NCBI RefSeq assembly: GCF_024701975.1
Contig: NZ_JANLNM010000006.1
Span: 1 to 64,000, forward strand
Length of the DNA stretch: 64,000 bases
Source of the DNA: Variovorax sp. ZS18.2.2
Lineage (GTDB): Bacteria; Pseudomonadota; Gammaproteobacteria; Burkholderiales; Burkholderiaceae_C
Reading direction: 5' to 3'
The position numbers and the translations under genes were made by a program. The notes beneath the pieces are model-generated. The model did not search any database. It was not told the origin of the DNA and worked only from the letters and a program-made list of their open reading frames with translations. Positions 32,908 to 40,786 of the stretch are shown here, in pieces; within the stretch, counting starts at the first letter, position 1; each line of letters begins with the position of its first letter.

Positions 32908-34599
32908 GTGCCCCAACTCAAGACACCCGCCCCGCTCTCCATCGAACTCACCTCGCCGCAGTCGGTCAACGGCAAGCGCGCGGCCTTCCAGTCGCTCTGG
33001 CTGCTGGTGCGCATGCAGCACGCGCACGATGCCGAAGGCGGCCTCGTGCGACTGGCCGACCTGCGCGGCGAAGTCTCCGATGCAAGCACGCTGCGCATGG
33101 TCGTGAGCCGCGCCTTCCGCGACTTCAAGGCGTGGAGCATCGAAGTCGGCTGGGGCGAAGACACGCGGCGCGAGCCGCGCTTCCTCAATGCCGAGCGGCG
33201 CAGCCAGGGGCCGTTCTGGCTGCCGGCCGCCGAAGCGAAGCGCATGCGCGTGCTGGTGGATGGCCGTGCGGCCACCGCTGCGGAGGTGGCCTCCTTTCTC
33301 GGCTTGCGCTCGCGCAAGCGCCGCGCGTCGGAACCCGGCTCGCCGCCGCCCGACGCGGTGCACCTGCAGGACGCCGCGTTCTGGAAACAGCTGGTCGCGT
33401 CGCAGCAGGCGGCGCGGCAGGGCCGGCTCATGACGCCGGTGGCACCCATGGCGGACAGCAGCGCGACCGGGTTGCCGGCCAGCGCGCTGGAGTCGATCCG
33501 CCTGGCCGGCACGCTGGCCGCCACCGATTTCCAGCGCGCGCTGGTCACGCTCAACGAGGCGATGCTGTGGCGCCGGCTCGGCGACAACGAGCAGGCGCGC
33601 CGGCGGCTGCAGGCGCTCAAGAAGCAGCGCCTGGCTCACCATGTGGCGGGCAACGACTACCTGGGCGCGATGGAGTGCATCGTCTCGGCGTGGTGCGCCT
33701 ACACCGCGCGCGACCTGCCGCTCGCGCAGTCGCTCTTGAGCGGCATGGCCGAGGACGCGGCGCGCGGGCTGGTGCTGCGGCATCACCCCGACGTGCGCTT
33801 CGAGTGGTGCAACCTCTGGGCGCTGGTGTGCCGCTCGCGCGCGCTCGGTCTCTCGGCCGACGACAAACCGACCGCCGCCGCGCTCGCCGAAGAGTCGCTG
33901 CAGCGCTTCGGCGAGGCGCTGGCCGCGGCCTTCGAATCGCATTCGTTCGACGCGGCGCAGCACGTGGCCGCCAACATGGGCATGGCCGCGTGGCTGTTCG
34001 ATCGCGTCGGGCTGTCCGACCTTCCGGCGCTCGCGCACGACGGCCAGGCCGACACCACGCGCCGCGCGGTGCAGTGGATCGCCTTCAGCGAATGGCTCTG
34101 CGGCCACGCGGACGGGCAAGGGCGCTCGGCCTGGAACGCGATCTACCTGATGCGCATCGCGCGCGGCCATTGCCGGCCCGAGCAGCAACCCACGCTCGCG
34201 CAGTTCCGCGCGCAGAAGCCGCTGGACCCGGCGGCGATCTCGAAGCTCGCAGGGCCGCTGGCCGATGCCTTCGACGTCACGCACTGGCCAGCGCGCTGGG
34301 TCGATGTGGCGCAGGCGCGGCTGGCTGATCACCAGGCCGGGCGGCGGCGCTACCCCGGTCTTCAGCACTGCAGCCTCCTGTTCGAGCACGCCTGGTATGC
34401 GGCGCATGCGGGCGAGCTGCAGGCGGCCGAGCAGTCGCTGGGCGTGCTGCGCGAGGCGCTGCCGCAACTGGTGCCGAGCGACCGTGCGTACTTCACCGAA
34501 TCGTGGAACGACACCTTGCCGGCCGAGCTGGTGCTCGAAGCGAAACCGCCGCGGCGGCCGGCGGCGGCACGCAAGAAGACCGTGCGCCGCGCCGGCTGA
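32908..34599 (+). CDS. 563-aa protein: possible winged helix plus helical-repeat domain
   Basis: A large soluble protein I cannot name. Residues 15-105 look like a winged-helix DNA-binding unit: helices, then LRGEVSDASTLRMVVSRAFR as a candidate recognition region, then a two-stranded wing near GPFWLP. Residues 150-540 are alanine-rich helical pairs resembling TPR-type repeats. The tail (about 543-563) is strongly basic (PPRRPAAARKK). That order recalls SARP-type or MalT-like regulators without an NTPase, but this is inference. GTG at 32908 has no Shine-Dalgarno and sits two bases after a CCCCGGA/TCCGGGG hairpin. It converges with the LacI gene at a TGATCA stop pair. Confidence 0.75.
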   Translation: MPQLKTPAPLSIELTSPQSVNGKRAAFQSLWLLVRMQHAHDAEGGLVRLADLRGEVSDASTLRMVVSRAFRDFKAWSIEVGWGEDTRREPRFLNAERRSQGPFWLPAAEAKRMRVLVDGRAATAAEVASFLGLRSRKRRASEPGSPPPDAVHLQDAAFWKQLVASQQAARQGRLMTPVAPMADSSATGLPASALESIRLAGTLAATDFQRALVTLNEAMLWRRLGDNEQARRRLQALKKQRLAHHVAGNDYLGAMECIVSAWCAYTARDLPLAQSLLSGMAEDAARGLVLRHHPDVRFEWCNLWALVCRSRALGLSADDKPTAAALAEESLQRFGEALAAAFESHSFDAAQHVAANMGMAAWLFDRVGLSDLPALAHDGQADTTRRAVQWIAFSEWLCGHADGQGRSAWNAIYLMRIARGHCRPEQQPTLAQFRAQKPLDPAAISKLAGPLADAFDVTHWPARWVDVAQARLADHQAGRRRYPGLQHCSLLFEHAWYAAHAGELQAAEQSLGVLREALPQLVPSDRAYFTESWNDTLPAELVLEAKPPRRPAAARKKTVRRAG

Positions 34600-35634
34600 T
34601 CAGCGCGCCGCGGGTGCGCCCGTCGACTTGCGCACGACAAGCTCCGGCCGCAGCACCACGGTCGAGGCCGACATCGCATGCCCGTCGATCTCCTCGAACA
34701 GCATCTCCGCCGCGCGCCAGCCCAGTTCACGGTGCGGCAGGCGGATGGTGGTGAGCGGCGGGTCGACCATGTCAACCAGCGGCATGTCGTTGTGGCCGGT
34801 GATGGAGATGTCCTTCGGCACGCGCAGGCCGGCCTGGCGCAGCGCGTCGTAGGCGCCGAGTGCCACGAGGTCGTTGCAGCACACCACCGCCTGCGGGGCT
34901 GCGCCGGCGTCGAGCAGTTGCTGCATCGCGATTGCTCCCGCCTCGCGGCTGTAGCTCGCGCACTCGACCACGCGCAACGGCTTCATGCGGTGGTCGCGCA
35001 GCGCCTGCTCCACACCGAGGCGCCGGCCCACGCCCGTGGGGATGTGCTGCGGCCCCGCGAGGTGCGCGATGCGCTTGTGGCCCAGGCCCACGAGGTGATC
35101 GACCGCGAGCTTCATCGCGAGCCGGTCGTCGCTCACCACGGCGGGCAGGCGTCCCGTTTCGTCGGCGCGGTTGACCAGCACTGCCGTCATGCCGGCCTTG
35201 GTGACGAAATCGACCAGCGGGTCGTCGCGCGTGGCGGTGGCGAGGATCACGCCGTCCACCCGTTGCGCCAGCATGCGTTCGAGCACGGGCCGCGCGAGCG
35301 CAGGGTCGACCACGTTGGTGACGAAGACGAAGTAGCCGCGCGCCGCCGCGCTGGCCTCGATGCCTTGCAGGATCGGCGGGAATACCGCGTTCGTGATGTC
35401 GGGCACCAGCACGCCGATGGTGTGGGTGCGCCCGGTGCGCAGCGCCGAGGCCGCGCGGTTGGGCCGGTAGCCCAGGCGCTGCGCCGCTTCTTCCACCACG
35501 CGCAGCACCTCGTCGCTGATCAATGAGCGCTTCTCGGGGCTGAGCGCGCGCGACACGGTCGACACATGCACGCCGGCGGCGCGGGCGACGTCGCGGATGG
35601 TCACAGGGGAAGAAGCAGTCGGGCTGGTGCTCAT
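34600..35634 (-). CDS. LacI-family transcriptional repressor
   Basis: A 344-residue LacI/GalR regulator. The HTH at about residues 12-32 (TIRDVARAAGVHVSTVSRAL) is followed by the hinge helix (NRAASALRTGRTHTIGVLVP) and a periplasmic-binding-like effector domain. ATG at 35634 is the start; a TTG four codons upstream falls within an operator copy. Two TGCAAACGATTG sites lie in the 144-bp gap before the divergent intradiol dioxygenase operon, one next to its own start. It therefore probably represses both itself and that operon. Confidence 0.94.
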   Translation of the reverse strand: MSTSPTASSPVTIRDVARAAGVHVSTVSRALSPEKRSLISDEVLRVVEEAAQRLGYRPNRAASALRTGRTHTIGVLVPDITNAVFPPILQGIEASAAARGYFVFVTNVVDPALARPVLERMLAQRVDGVILATATRDDPLVDFVTKAGMTAVLVNRADETGRLPAVVSDDRLAMKLAVDHLVGLGHKRIAHLAGPQHIPTGVGRRLGVEQALRDHRMKPLRVVECASYSREAGAIAMQQLLDAGAAPQAVVCCNDLVALGAYDALRQAGLRVPKDISITGHNDMPLVDMVDPPLTTIRLPHRELGWRAAEMLFEEIDGHAMSASTVVLRPELVVRKSTGAPAAR

Positions 35635-35641
35635 GGATTGA

Positions 35642-35655
35642 TGCAAACGATTGTC
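35642..35655. promoter_or_regulatory. LacI operator O2 (autoregulatory)
   Basis: TGCAAACGATTGTC matches the perfect operator at 35745 over its first 12 bases. It ends 8 bases upstream of the LacI ATG, so binding would block the repressor's own transcription or early elongation. Confidence 0.6.
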
Positions 35656-35714
35656 GCGCCGGTCAGGTGCTGCAGGCAGCTTTCTTCCATTCCCGGACTT
35701 CCGAAAGAGGTCAT

Positions 35715-35758
35715 TTTACTTTTTGATGGTTTGGACTAAGATCATGCAAACGATTGCA
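35715..35758 (+). promoter_or_regulatory. Promoter with LacI operator O1
   Basis: A candidate -35 TTTACT (35715-35720) and -10 TAAGAT (35737-35742) are 16 bases apart. The dyad TGCAAACGATTGCA (35745-35758), of the LacI-family type with a central CG, begins two bases after the -10 and covers the expected start site. That is the classic repression layout for the operon starting at 35779. Confidence 0.65.
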
Positions 35759-35778
35759 AAGACCTGCGAACACCCGCC

Positions 35779-36645
35779 ATGAACATCGCCACCTCTCCCG
35801 ACTCGGTGCTCGGCTTCGCGCTGGACGCCATGAAACACACGCCCGATGCGCGGCTGCGCACCGTGATGGATGCGCTCACGCGCCACCTGCATGCCTTCGT
35901 CCAGGAGGTGAAGCTGACCGAGGAGGAGTTCGAGCAGGCGCTCGAATTCATCGTCGCCATCGGCCACGCCACGGGCGAGACCAAGAACGAGGTGGTGCTG
36001 GCGGCCGACATCCTGGGCATCTCCTCCGTGGTGGCGCTGCAGAACAATCAGGACCCGCAGGGCGAATCGCCCGCCGCGCTGCTCGGCCCCTTCTGGCGCG
36101 CGAACTCGCCGGCCTGCGCGCCGGGCGACAACATCGCGCGCTCGGGCACGCCGGGCATTCCGCTGGCGGTGGCGGGCACGGTGCGCGACGCCCGCGGCCA
36201 GCCGGTGGCCGGGGCCACGGTCGACGTGTGGCAGGCCTCGCCCATCGGCCTCTACGAGAACCAGGACCCGACGCAGGAAGACATGAACCTGCGCGGCCGC
36301 TTCACCACCGACGCCGAGGGTCGCTTTCACCTTCGCAGCGTGCGGCCGGCCGGCTACCCGGTGCCGACCGACGGGCCCTGCGGCGTGCTGCTGCGCGCGC
36401 AGCAGCGCCACCCCAACCGGCCCGCGCACCTGCACTTCATGGTGAGCAAGCCGGGGCACAAGGTGCTGGTCACGCAGGTGTTCGCCGATGACGACGAGAA
36501 CCTGGAGAGCGACCCGACCTTCGGCGTGACACGCCGGCTGATCGGCCGCTTCGCGCTCGCGCCCGACGGCAAGACCACCAGCCTGCAGTACGACTTCCAG
36601 CTCGAACCCGGCGAGATGAAGTTCCCCCGTCCACCGATCCCCTGA
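35779..36645 (+). CDS. Intradiol ring-cleavage dioxygenase
   Basis: A 288-residue non-heme Fe(III) dioxygenase. The four iron ligands are visible: Tyr159 in GLYENQDP, Tyr193 in PAGYPVP, and His217 and His219 in RPAHLHF. An N-terminal helical dimerisation domain (residues 1-110) is present as in catechol and hydroxyquinol 1,2-dioxygenases. It opens a catechol-type ring between the hydroxyls to a muconate or maleylacetate. It is the first gene of the LacI-controlled operon. The spacing and size are closer to hydroxyquinol dioxygenases, but the substrate is not certain. Confidence 0.92.
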   Translation: MNIATSPDSVLGFALDAMKHTPDARLRTVMDALTRHLHAFVQEVKLTEEEFEQALEFIVAIGHATGETKNEVVLAADILGISSVVALQNNQDPQGESPAALLGPFWRANSPACAPGDNIARSGTPGIPLAVAGTVRDARGQPVAGATVDVWQASPIGLYENQDPTQEDMNLRGRFTTDAEGRFHLRSVRPAGYPVPTDGPCGVLLRAQQRHPNRPAHLHFMVSKPGHKVLVTQVFADDDENLESDPTFGVTRRLIGRFALAPDGKTTSLQYDFQLEPGEMKFPRPPIP

Positions 36646-36667
36646 ACCCACCACTCCTCTTCACGCC

Positions 36668-37432
36668 ATGAGCTTCGATCCTGTTTCCCGACTCGACGGC
36701 AAGGTCGCCGTCATCACCGGCGGCCTCGGCGCCATCGGCTATGCAACGGCCACGCGCCTGGCCGCGCTCGGCGCCACCTGCGTGCTGCTGCACCGCAAGG
36801 GTGACGATGCCGGTGCACGCGCGGCCGCCCTCCCCTCCGCCGACGGACAGCGCCACACGGCGATTCGCGCCGACATCGTCGACACGCCGAGCCTGCACGC
36901 CGCGGCCGCCGAGGTGAAAGCCACGCTGGGCCGCTGCGACATCCTCGTCAACAGCGCGGGGCATACGCAGCCCATTCCCGCCGGGGACCTCGACGCGCTG
37001 ACCGACGCGCTCATCGATGACCTGCTGCGCGCCAACTTCCGCGGCGTGTTCGCGACCATCCGCGCCTTCGCACCGATGCTCAGGGAAAGCGGCGATGGCC
37101 TCGTCGCCAACGTCTCGTCCATCGCGGGCTTCACCGGCGTGGGCAGCAACCTCGCGTACGTCGCGGCCAAGGCAGGCCTGGACGTGGTGGGCGATGCGCT
37201 GGCCAAGGCGCTAGCGCCCGCCGTGCGCGTGGTGTCGGTATCGCCGGGCGCGGTCGAGTCGGGCTTCGTGCCGGGGCGCGGTGCGGAGTTCGCGAACAAG
37301 ATGGCCAGCACCACGCCGCTCGGACGCATCGGCAGGCCCGACGACGTGGCCGCGACGATCGAAGCGCTCGCGACGACGCTGCGCTTCGTCACCGGCACGC
37401 GCATCGTGGTCGATGGAGGGCGTCACCTGTGA
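36668..37432 (+). CDS. Short-chain dehydrogenase/reductase
   Basis: A 254-residue classical SDR with cofactor motif TGGLGAIG (17-24), NSAG replacing the usual NNAG, catalytic Ser150/151 and Tyr164-x3-Lys168 in YVAAK. It probably oxidises or reduces a hydroxyl/keto group of a pathway intermediate. It lies 22 bases after the dioxygenase. Its stop overlaps the BKACE start as GTGA, so the two are coupled. Confidence 0.93.
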   Translation: MSFDPVSRLDGKVAVITGGLGAIGYATATRLAALGATCVLLHRKGDDAGARAAALPSADGQRHTAIRADIVDTPSLHAAAAEVKATLGRCDILVNSAGHTQPIPAGDLDALTDALIDDLLRANFRGVFATIRAFAPMLRESGDGLVANVSSIAGFTGVGSNLAYVAAKAGLDVVGDALAKALAPAVRVVSVSPGAVESGFVPGRGAEFANKMASTTPLGRIGRPDDVAATIEALATTLRFVTGTRIVVDGGRHL

Positions 37433-38319
37433 GCAGCGGCAAGACCCTCATCACCTGCGCCGTCACGGGCAACCTCGTGAAGCCCGAGCAGACGCCGCAC
37501 CTGCCGATCACGCCGGTGCAGATCGCCGACGAATGCCTCGCCGCCGCGGCGGCCGGCGCCGCACAGGTCCATATCCATGTGCGCCATCCCGAGACCGGCA
37601 AGCCCTCGATGGAAGTCGAGCTCTACCGCGAGGTGGTCGACCGCATCCGCCGCAGCAACCGCGAGTTGATCATCAACCTCACGACCGGCCCCGGCGGGCG
37701 CTACATCCCGAGCGAGGACGACCCGAAGATCGCCGCGCCCGGCACCACGCTGCTGCCGCCCGAAAAGCGCGTGGAACACATCGCGCTCATCAAACCCGAC
37801 GTGTGTTCGCTCGACCTCAACACCATGAACTCCGGCCCCGACGTGGTAATGAACACGCCGAAGAACGTGCGCCGCATGGCCAAGGTGATCCGCGAGGCGG
37901 GCGTGAAGCCCGAGCTGGAGATATTCGACTCGGGCGACATCCACCTCGCGCTCGACCTCATCGCCGACGGCACGCTAGACGGCCCCGCGATGTGGACCTT
38001 CGTGCTCGGCGTGAAGTATGGCTTCGCGCCCACGCCCGAGACGCTGCTCTATGCCCGCAACATGCTGCCGCGCGGTGCGTTCTGGAGCGCTTTCGGCATC
38101 GGGCGCATGGAGTTCCCGATCGTCGCGCAAGCCTGGTTGCTCGGTGGCCACGTGCGCGTCGGCATGGAAGACAACATCTACCTGGAGAAAGGCGTGCTCG
38201 CCGAGAGCAATGCGCAGCTCGTGGCGAAGGCGCGCGGCATTTTGCAGAGCCTGGGCGGCGAGATCGCCAACCCGCGCGAGGCGCGCGCCATGCTGGGCCT
38301 GCCCGATGCAAGGAGCTGA
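37429..38319 (+). CDS. BKACE-family beta-keto acid cleavage enzyme (DUF849)
   Basis: A 296-residue member of the BKACE/Kce family. Zinc ligands His48 and His50 are in VHIHVRHPETG, and the block LDLNTMNSG is characteristic. These enzymes condense a beta-keto acid with acetyl-CoA to give acetoacetate and a new acyl-CoA. The start is GTG at 37429 within the SDR stop. Following an intradiol dioxygenase, a beta-ketoadipate-like acid is a plausible substrate, with acetoacetate reclaimed by the acetoacetyl-CoA synthetase at 55264. That pathway is inference. Confidence 0.93.
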   Translation: MSSGKTLITCAVTGNLVKPEQTPHLPITPVQIADECLAAAAAGAAQVHIHVRHPETGKPSMEVELYREVVDRIRRSNRELIINLTTGPGGRYIPSEDDPKIAAPGTTLLPPEKRVEHIALIKPDVCSLDLNTMNSGPDVVMNTPKNVRRMAKVIREAGVKPELEIFDSGDIHLALDLIADGTLDGPAMWTFVLGVKYGFAPTPETLLYARNMLPRGAFWSAFGIGRMEFPIVAQAWLLGGHVRVGMEDNIYLEKGVLAESNAQLVAKARGILQSLGGEIANPREARAMLGLPDARS

Positions 38320-38322
38320 TCG

Positions 38323-39339
38323 ATGAACGTTGCAGCCATGCACACGGCCCATGCCTCGCACGCCTCCCGCGCACTGCGCGTGAACGAGAAGGCCGCGAAC
38401 CTCGACGCACTGCGGCTCGAGGCCGCGCCGCAGTCCGAACCCACGCCGCCGCCGGGGCACGCCGTGGTGCGCGTCGCCGCCGCCGCAGTCAACCCGAGCG
38501 ACGTGAAGGCGACGCTGGGCATCATGCCCCAGGCCGCGTGGCCGCGCACCCCGGGTCGCGACTTCGCGGGCACGGTGGTGAGCGGTCCGGCCGAATGGAT
38601 CGGCCGCGAGGTCTATGGCTCGGGCGGTGACATCGGCATCACCCGCGATGGTTCGCACGCGCGCTACCTCGTGCTGCCCGAAGGCGCGTTGCGCGCCAAG
38701 CCCCGGGGCATTTCGATGGACGAGGCCGGCGCGGTGGGCGTGCCCTTCGTCACCGCCTACGAGGGCTTTCGCCGCAGCGGCATGCCGCAAGCCGGGCAGA
38801 CGGTGCTGGTGCTCGGTGCGAACGGCAAGGTCGGCCAGGCGGCGGTGCAGCTCGCCTCGCAAGCCGGGGCGCGCGTGATCGCGGTGCAGCGCCGCGCCGG
38901 GCCTTTCGAGGGATTCGCCAACGGCCCGGTCGATGCGATCGACGCCCGCCACCACGCCGACGTGGGCGCGCAGGTGCGCGAGCTGACGGACGGGCGCGGC
39001 GCGCACATCGTCTACAACACCGTGGGCAGCGCCTACTTCGAGGCCGCCAACAAGGCGATGGCCAAGGGCGCGACGCAGATCTTCATCGCGACGCACGAAC
39101 GCGCGGTGCCCTTCGACATCTTCGCGTTCTACCGCGGCATGCACACCTTCGTGGGCATCGACTCGCTCGCCATGGACTGCGTGGCCTCGACCGCGCAGCT
39201 CGACGCGATGCGCGAGGGCTTCGAGCGCGGCACGCTGAAGCCCTTTCCCATCGCACGCAGCTTCACGCTCGACGAAGCCATGGACGCCTACCGGCTGGTG
39301 CTCTCCGGCAGCACCGACCGTGTCGTGCTGCACCCCTGA
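38323..39339 (+). CDS. Zinc-independent alcohol dehydrogenase/quinone oxidoreductase (MDR)
   Basis: A 338-residue medium-chain reductase. A GroES-like N-terminal half (NPSDVKATLG, PGRDFAGTV) is followed by a Rossmann half with VLVLGANGKVGQAAVQLAS for NADPH. The structural-zinc cysteines of classical alcohol dehydrogenases are absent, which fits the QOR/enoyl-reductase branch. In this operon it could reduce a maleylacetate- or enone-type intermediate. It starts 4 bases after the BKACE stop. Confidence 0.9.
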   Translation: MNVAAMHTAHASHASRALRVNEKAANLDALRLEAAPQSEPTPPPGHAVVRVAAAAVNPSDVKATLGIMPQAAWPRTPGRDFAGTVVSGPAEWIGREVYGSGGDIGITRDGSHARYLVLPEGALRAKPRGISMDEAGAVGVPFVTAYEGFRRSGMPQAGQTVLVLGANGKVGQAAVQLASQAGARVIAVQRRAGPFEGFANGPVDAIDARHHADVGAQVRELTDGRGAHIVYNTVGSAYFEAANKAMAKGATQIFIATHERAVPFDIFAFYRGMHTFVGIDSLAMDCVASTAQLDAMREGFERGTLKPFPIARSFTLDEAMDAYRLVLSGSTDRVVLHP

Positions 39340-39368
39340 ACCCCAAGGAACTCGCAAGGAATACCGCC

Positions 39369-39725
39369 ATGCACGTGACCCGTTTCAGCGAAGCGCCGCA
39401 CTACGAAGCGCCCAACCATTTCGACATGCGGTGCCTGCGCCTGCAGGGCAAGGAGGCCGGCCCCTCGGCACAGATGTGGATGGGCATGAGCCAGATTCTC
39501 CCTGGCGGCCACACCGGCCTGGACGGCTCGCCGATGGAGAAGCTGTACCTCGTGCTCGAAGGCCAGCTCCACGTGGTCGGCGAACTCGGCGGCGCGCACC
39601 AGGAAGACGTGCTCGAGCCGTACGACAGCTGCCGCTTCGCGCCCGGCGAGAAACGGCAACTCGAGAACCGCACCAACCGCCCCGTGCTGGTGGTGCTGGT
39701 GATGCCGAACGCGCCCCCCGGGTAG
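39369..39725 (+). CDS. Cupin-domain protein
   Basis: A 118-residue single-domain beta-barrel protein. The two cupin motifs are degenerate: GHTGLDGSPMEKLYLVLEG supplies one His and Glu, and the second motif is ENRTNRPVLVVLVMP. Small cupins in catabolic operons act as isomerases, lyases or ligand sensors. It follows the MDR gene by 29 bases. Metal dependence is uncertain because only part of the usual His set is seen. Confidence 0.85.
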   Translation: MHVTRFSEAPHYEAPNHFDMRCLRLQGKEAGPSAQMWMGMSQILPGGHTGLDGSPMEKLYLVLEGQLHVVGELGGAHQEDVLEPYDSCRFAPGEKRQLENRTNRPVLVVLVMPNAPPG

Positions 39726-39782
39726 CGCGCCCCCTTTCAGTCATTCATCGCTCGCACAAACAAATCAACGGAGACAAGACGC

Positions 39783-40784
39783 ATGAAGAAGACATTCCCC
39801 TGGAGCCGCCGACGGGCGCTCACGATGGCCGCGGCGTTCGCGGCATTGGCGGCCTGCACGCTGGGCAGCGGCGCGCTGGCGCAAGGCGCATGGCCGGGCA
39901 CGCAGCCGGTCAAGCTGGTCGTGCCTTTCACGGCGGGCAGCGGCACCGACATCGTCGCGCGGCTGGTGGCCGAGAAGCTGGGGCCCGTGCTCGGCACGAG
40001 CGTGATCGTCGACAACAGGCCCGGCGCGGGCGGCACGCTCGGCGCGGCCATCACGGCCAAGGCGCCGGCCGATGGCTACACGCTGCTCGTGCATTCGGCC
40101 GGGCACCTGGTGAACCCGTGGATCTACAAGGGCCTGTCGTACGACACGATCAAGGACTTCACCGGCATCACGCCGATGGCGAGCCTGCCCAACGTGCTGG
40201 TGACCGCGCCTTCGCATTTCGCGAACGTGCAGGATCTGGTCGCGAAGGTCAAGGCCAGGCCGGGCGGCTTCAACTACGGCTCCGCCGGCAACGGTTCGGC
40301 CACGCACATGAATGCCGAGGTGTTCCGCCTCGCGGCCGGGCTTGATGCGCAGCATGTCCCGTTCCGCGGCACGCCCGAGGCGATGACCGAGGTGATGGCC
40401 GGGCGCGTCGACTGGTTCTTTGCGCCGATGGTGTCGGCGCTGCCGCTCATCAAGAGCGGCAAGCTGCAGGCGCTGGCCGTGGGCACGGCGAAGCGCTCGT
40501 CGGCGCTGCCCGATGCGCCCACCACGGTGGAGGCTGGCGTGCCGGGTTCGGAGTACCTGTTCTGGGTCGGGCTCTTCGCGCCGGCAAAGACGCCGCAGCC
40601 AGTGGTCGACCGGCTGCAGGCCGAGGTCGCGAAGATCATGGCGTCGCCCGAGCTGAAGGAGCGGCTCGAAAAACTCGGCGCCGAGCCGTTCACGATGCCG
40701 TCGGCGCAGTTCAACAAGTTCATCGTCGATGAAACCGCCAAGGCGCAGCAGGTCGTCAAGGCGGCGAGCATCAAGGTCGATTGA
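39783..40784 (+). CDS. Bug-family (TctC-like) periplasmic binding protein
   Basis: A 333-residue extracytoplasmic solute receptor of the tripartite tricarboxylate family. A signal peptide with SRRRAL and a hydrophobic core ends ALAQ. The mature motif KLVVPFTAGSGTDIVARLVA and the GSAGNGSATHMNAEVF block are diagnostic. No TctA/TctB membrane genes are adjacent, which is normal for Burkholderiales Bug proteins. It presumably binds a carboxylate related to the operon's substrate. Confidence 0.94.
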   Translation: MKKTFPWSRRRALTMAAAFAALAACTLGSGALAQGAWPGTQPVKLVVPFTAGSGTDIVARLVAEKLGPVLGTSVIVDNRPGAGGTLGAAITAKAPADGYTLLVHSAGHLVNPWIYKGLSYDTIKDFTGITPMASLPNVLVTAPSHFANVQDLVAKVKARPGGFNYGSAGNGSATHMNAEVFRLAAGLDAQHVPFRGTPEAMTEVMAGRVDWFFAPMVSALPLIKSGKLQALAVGTAKRSSALPDAPTTVEAGVPGSEYLFWVGLFAPAKTPQPVVDRLQAEVAKIMASPELKERLEKLGAEPFTMPSAQFNKFIVDETAKAQQVVKAASIKVD

Positions 40785-40786
40785 AC

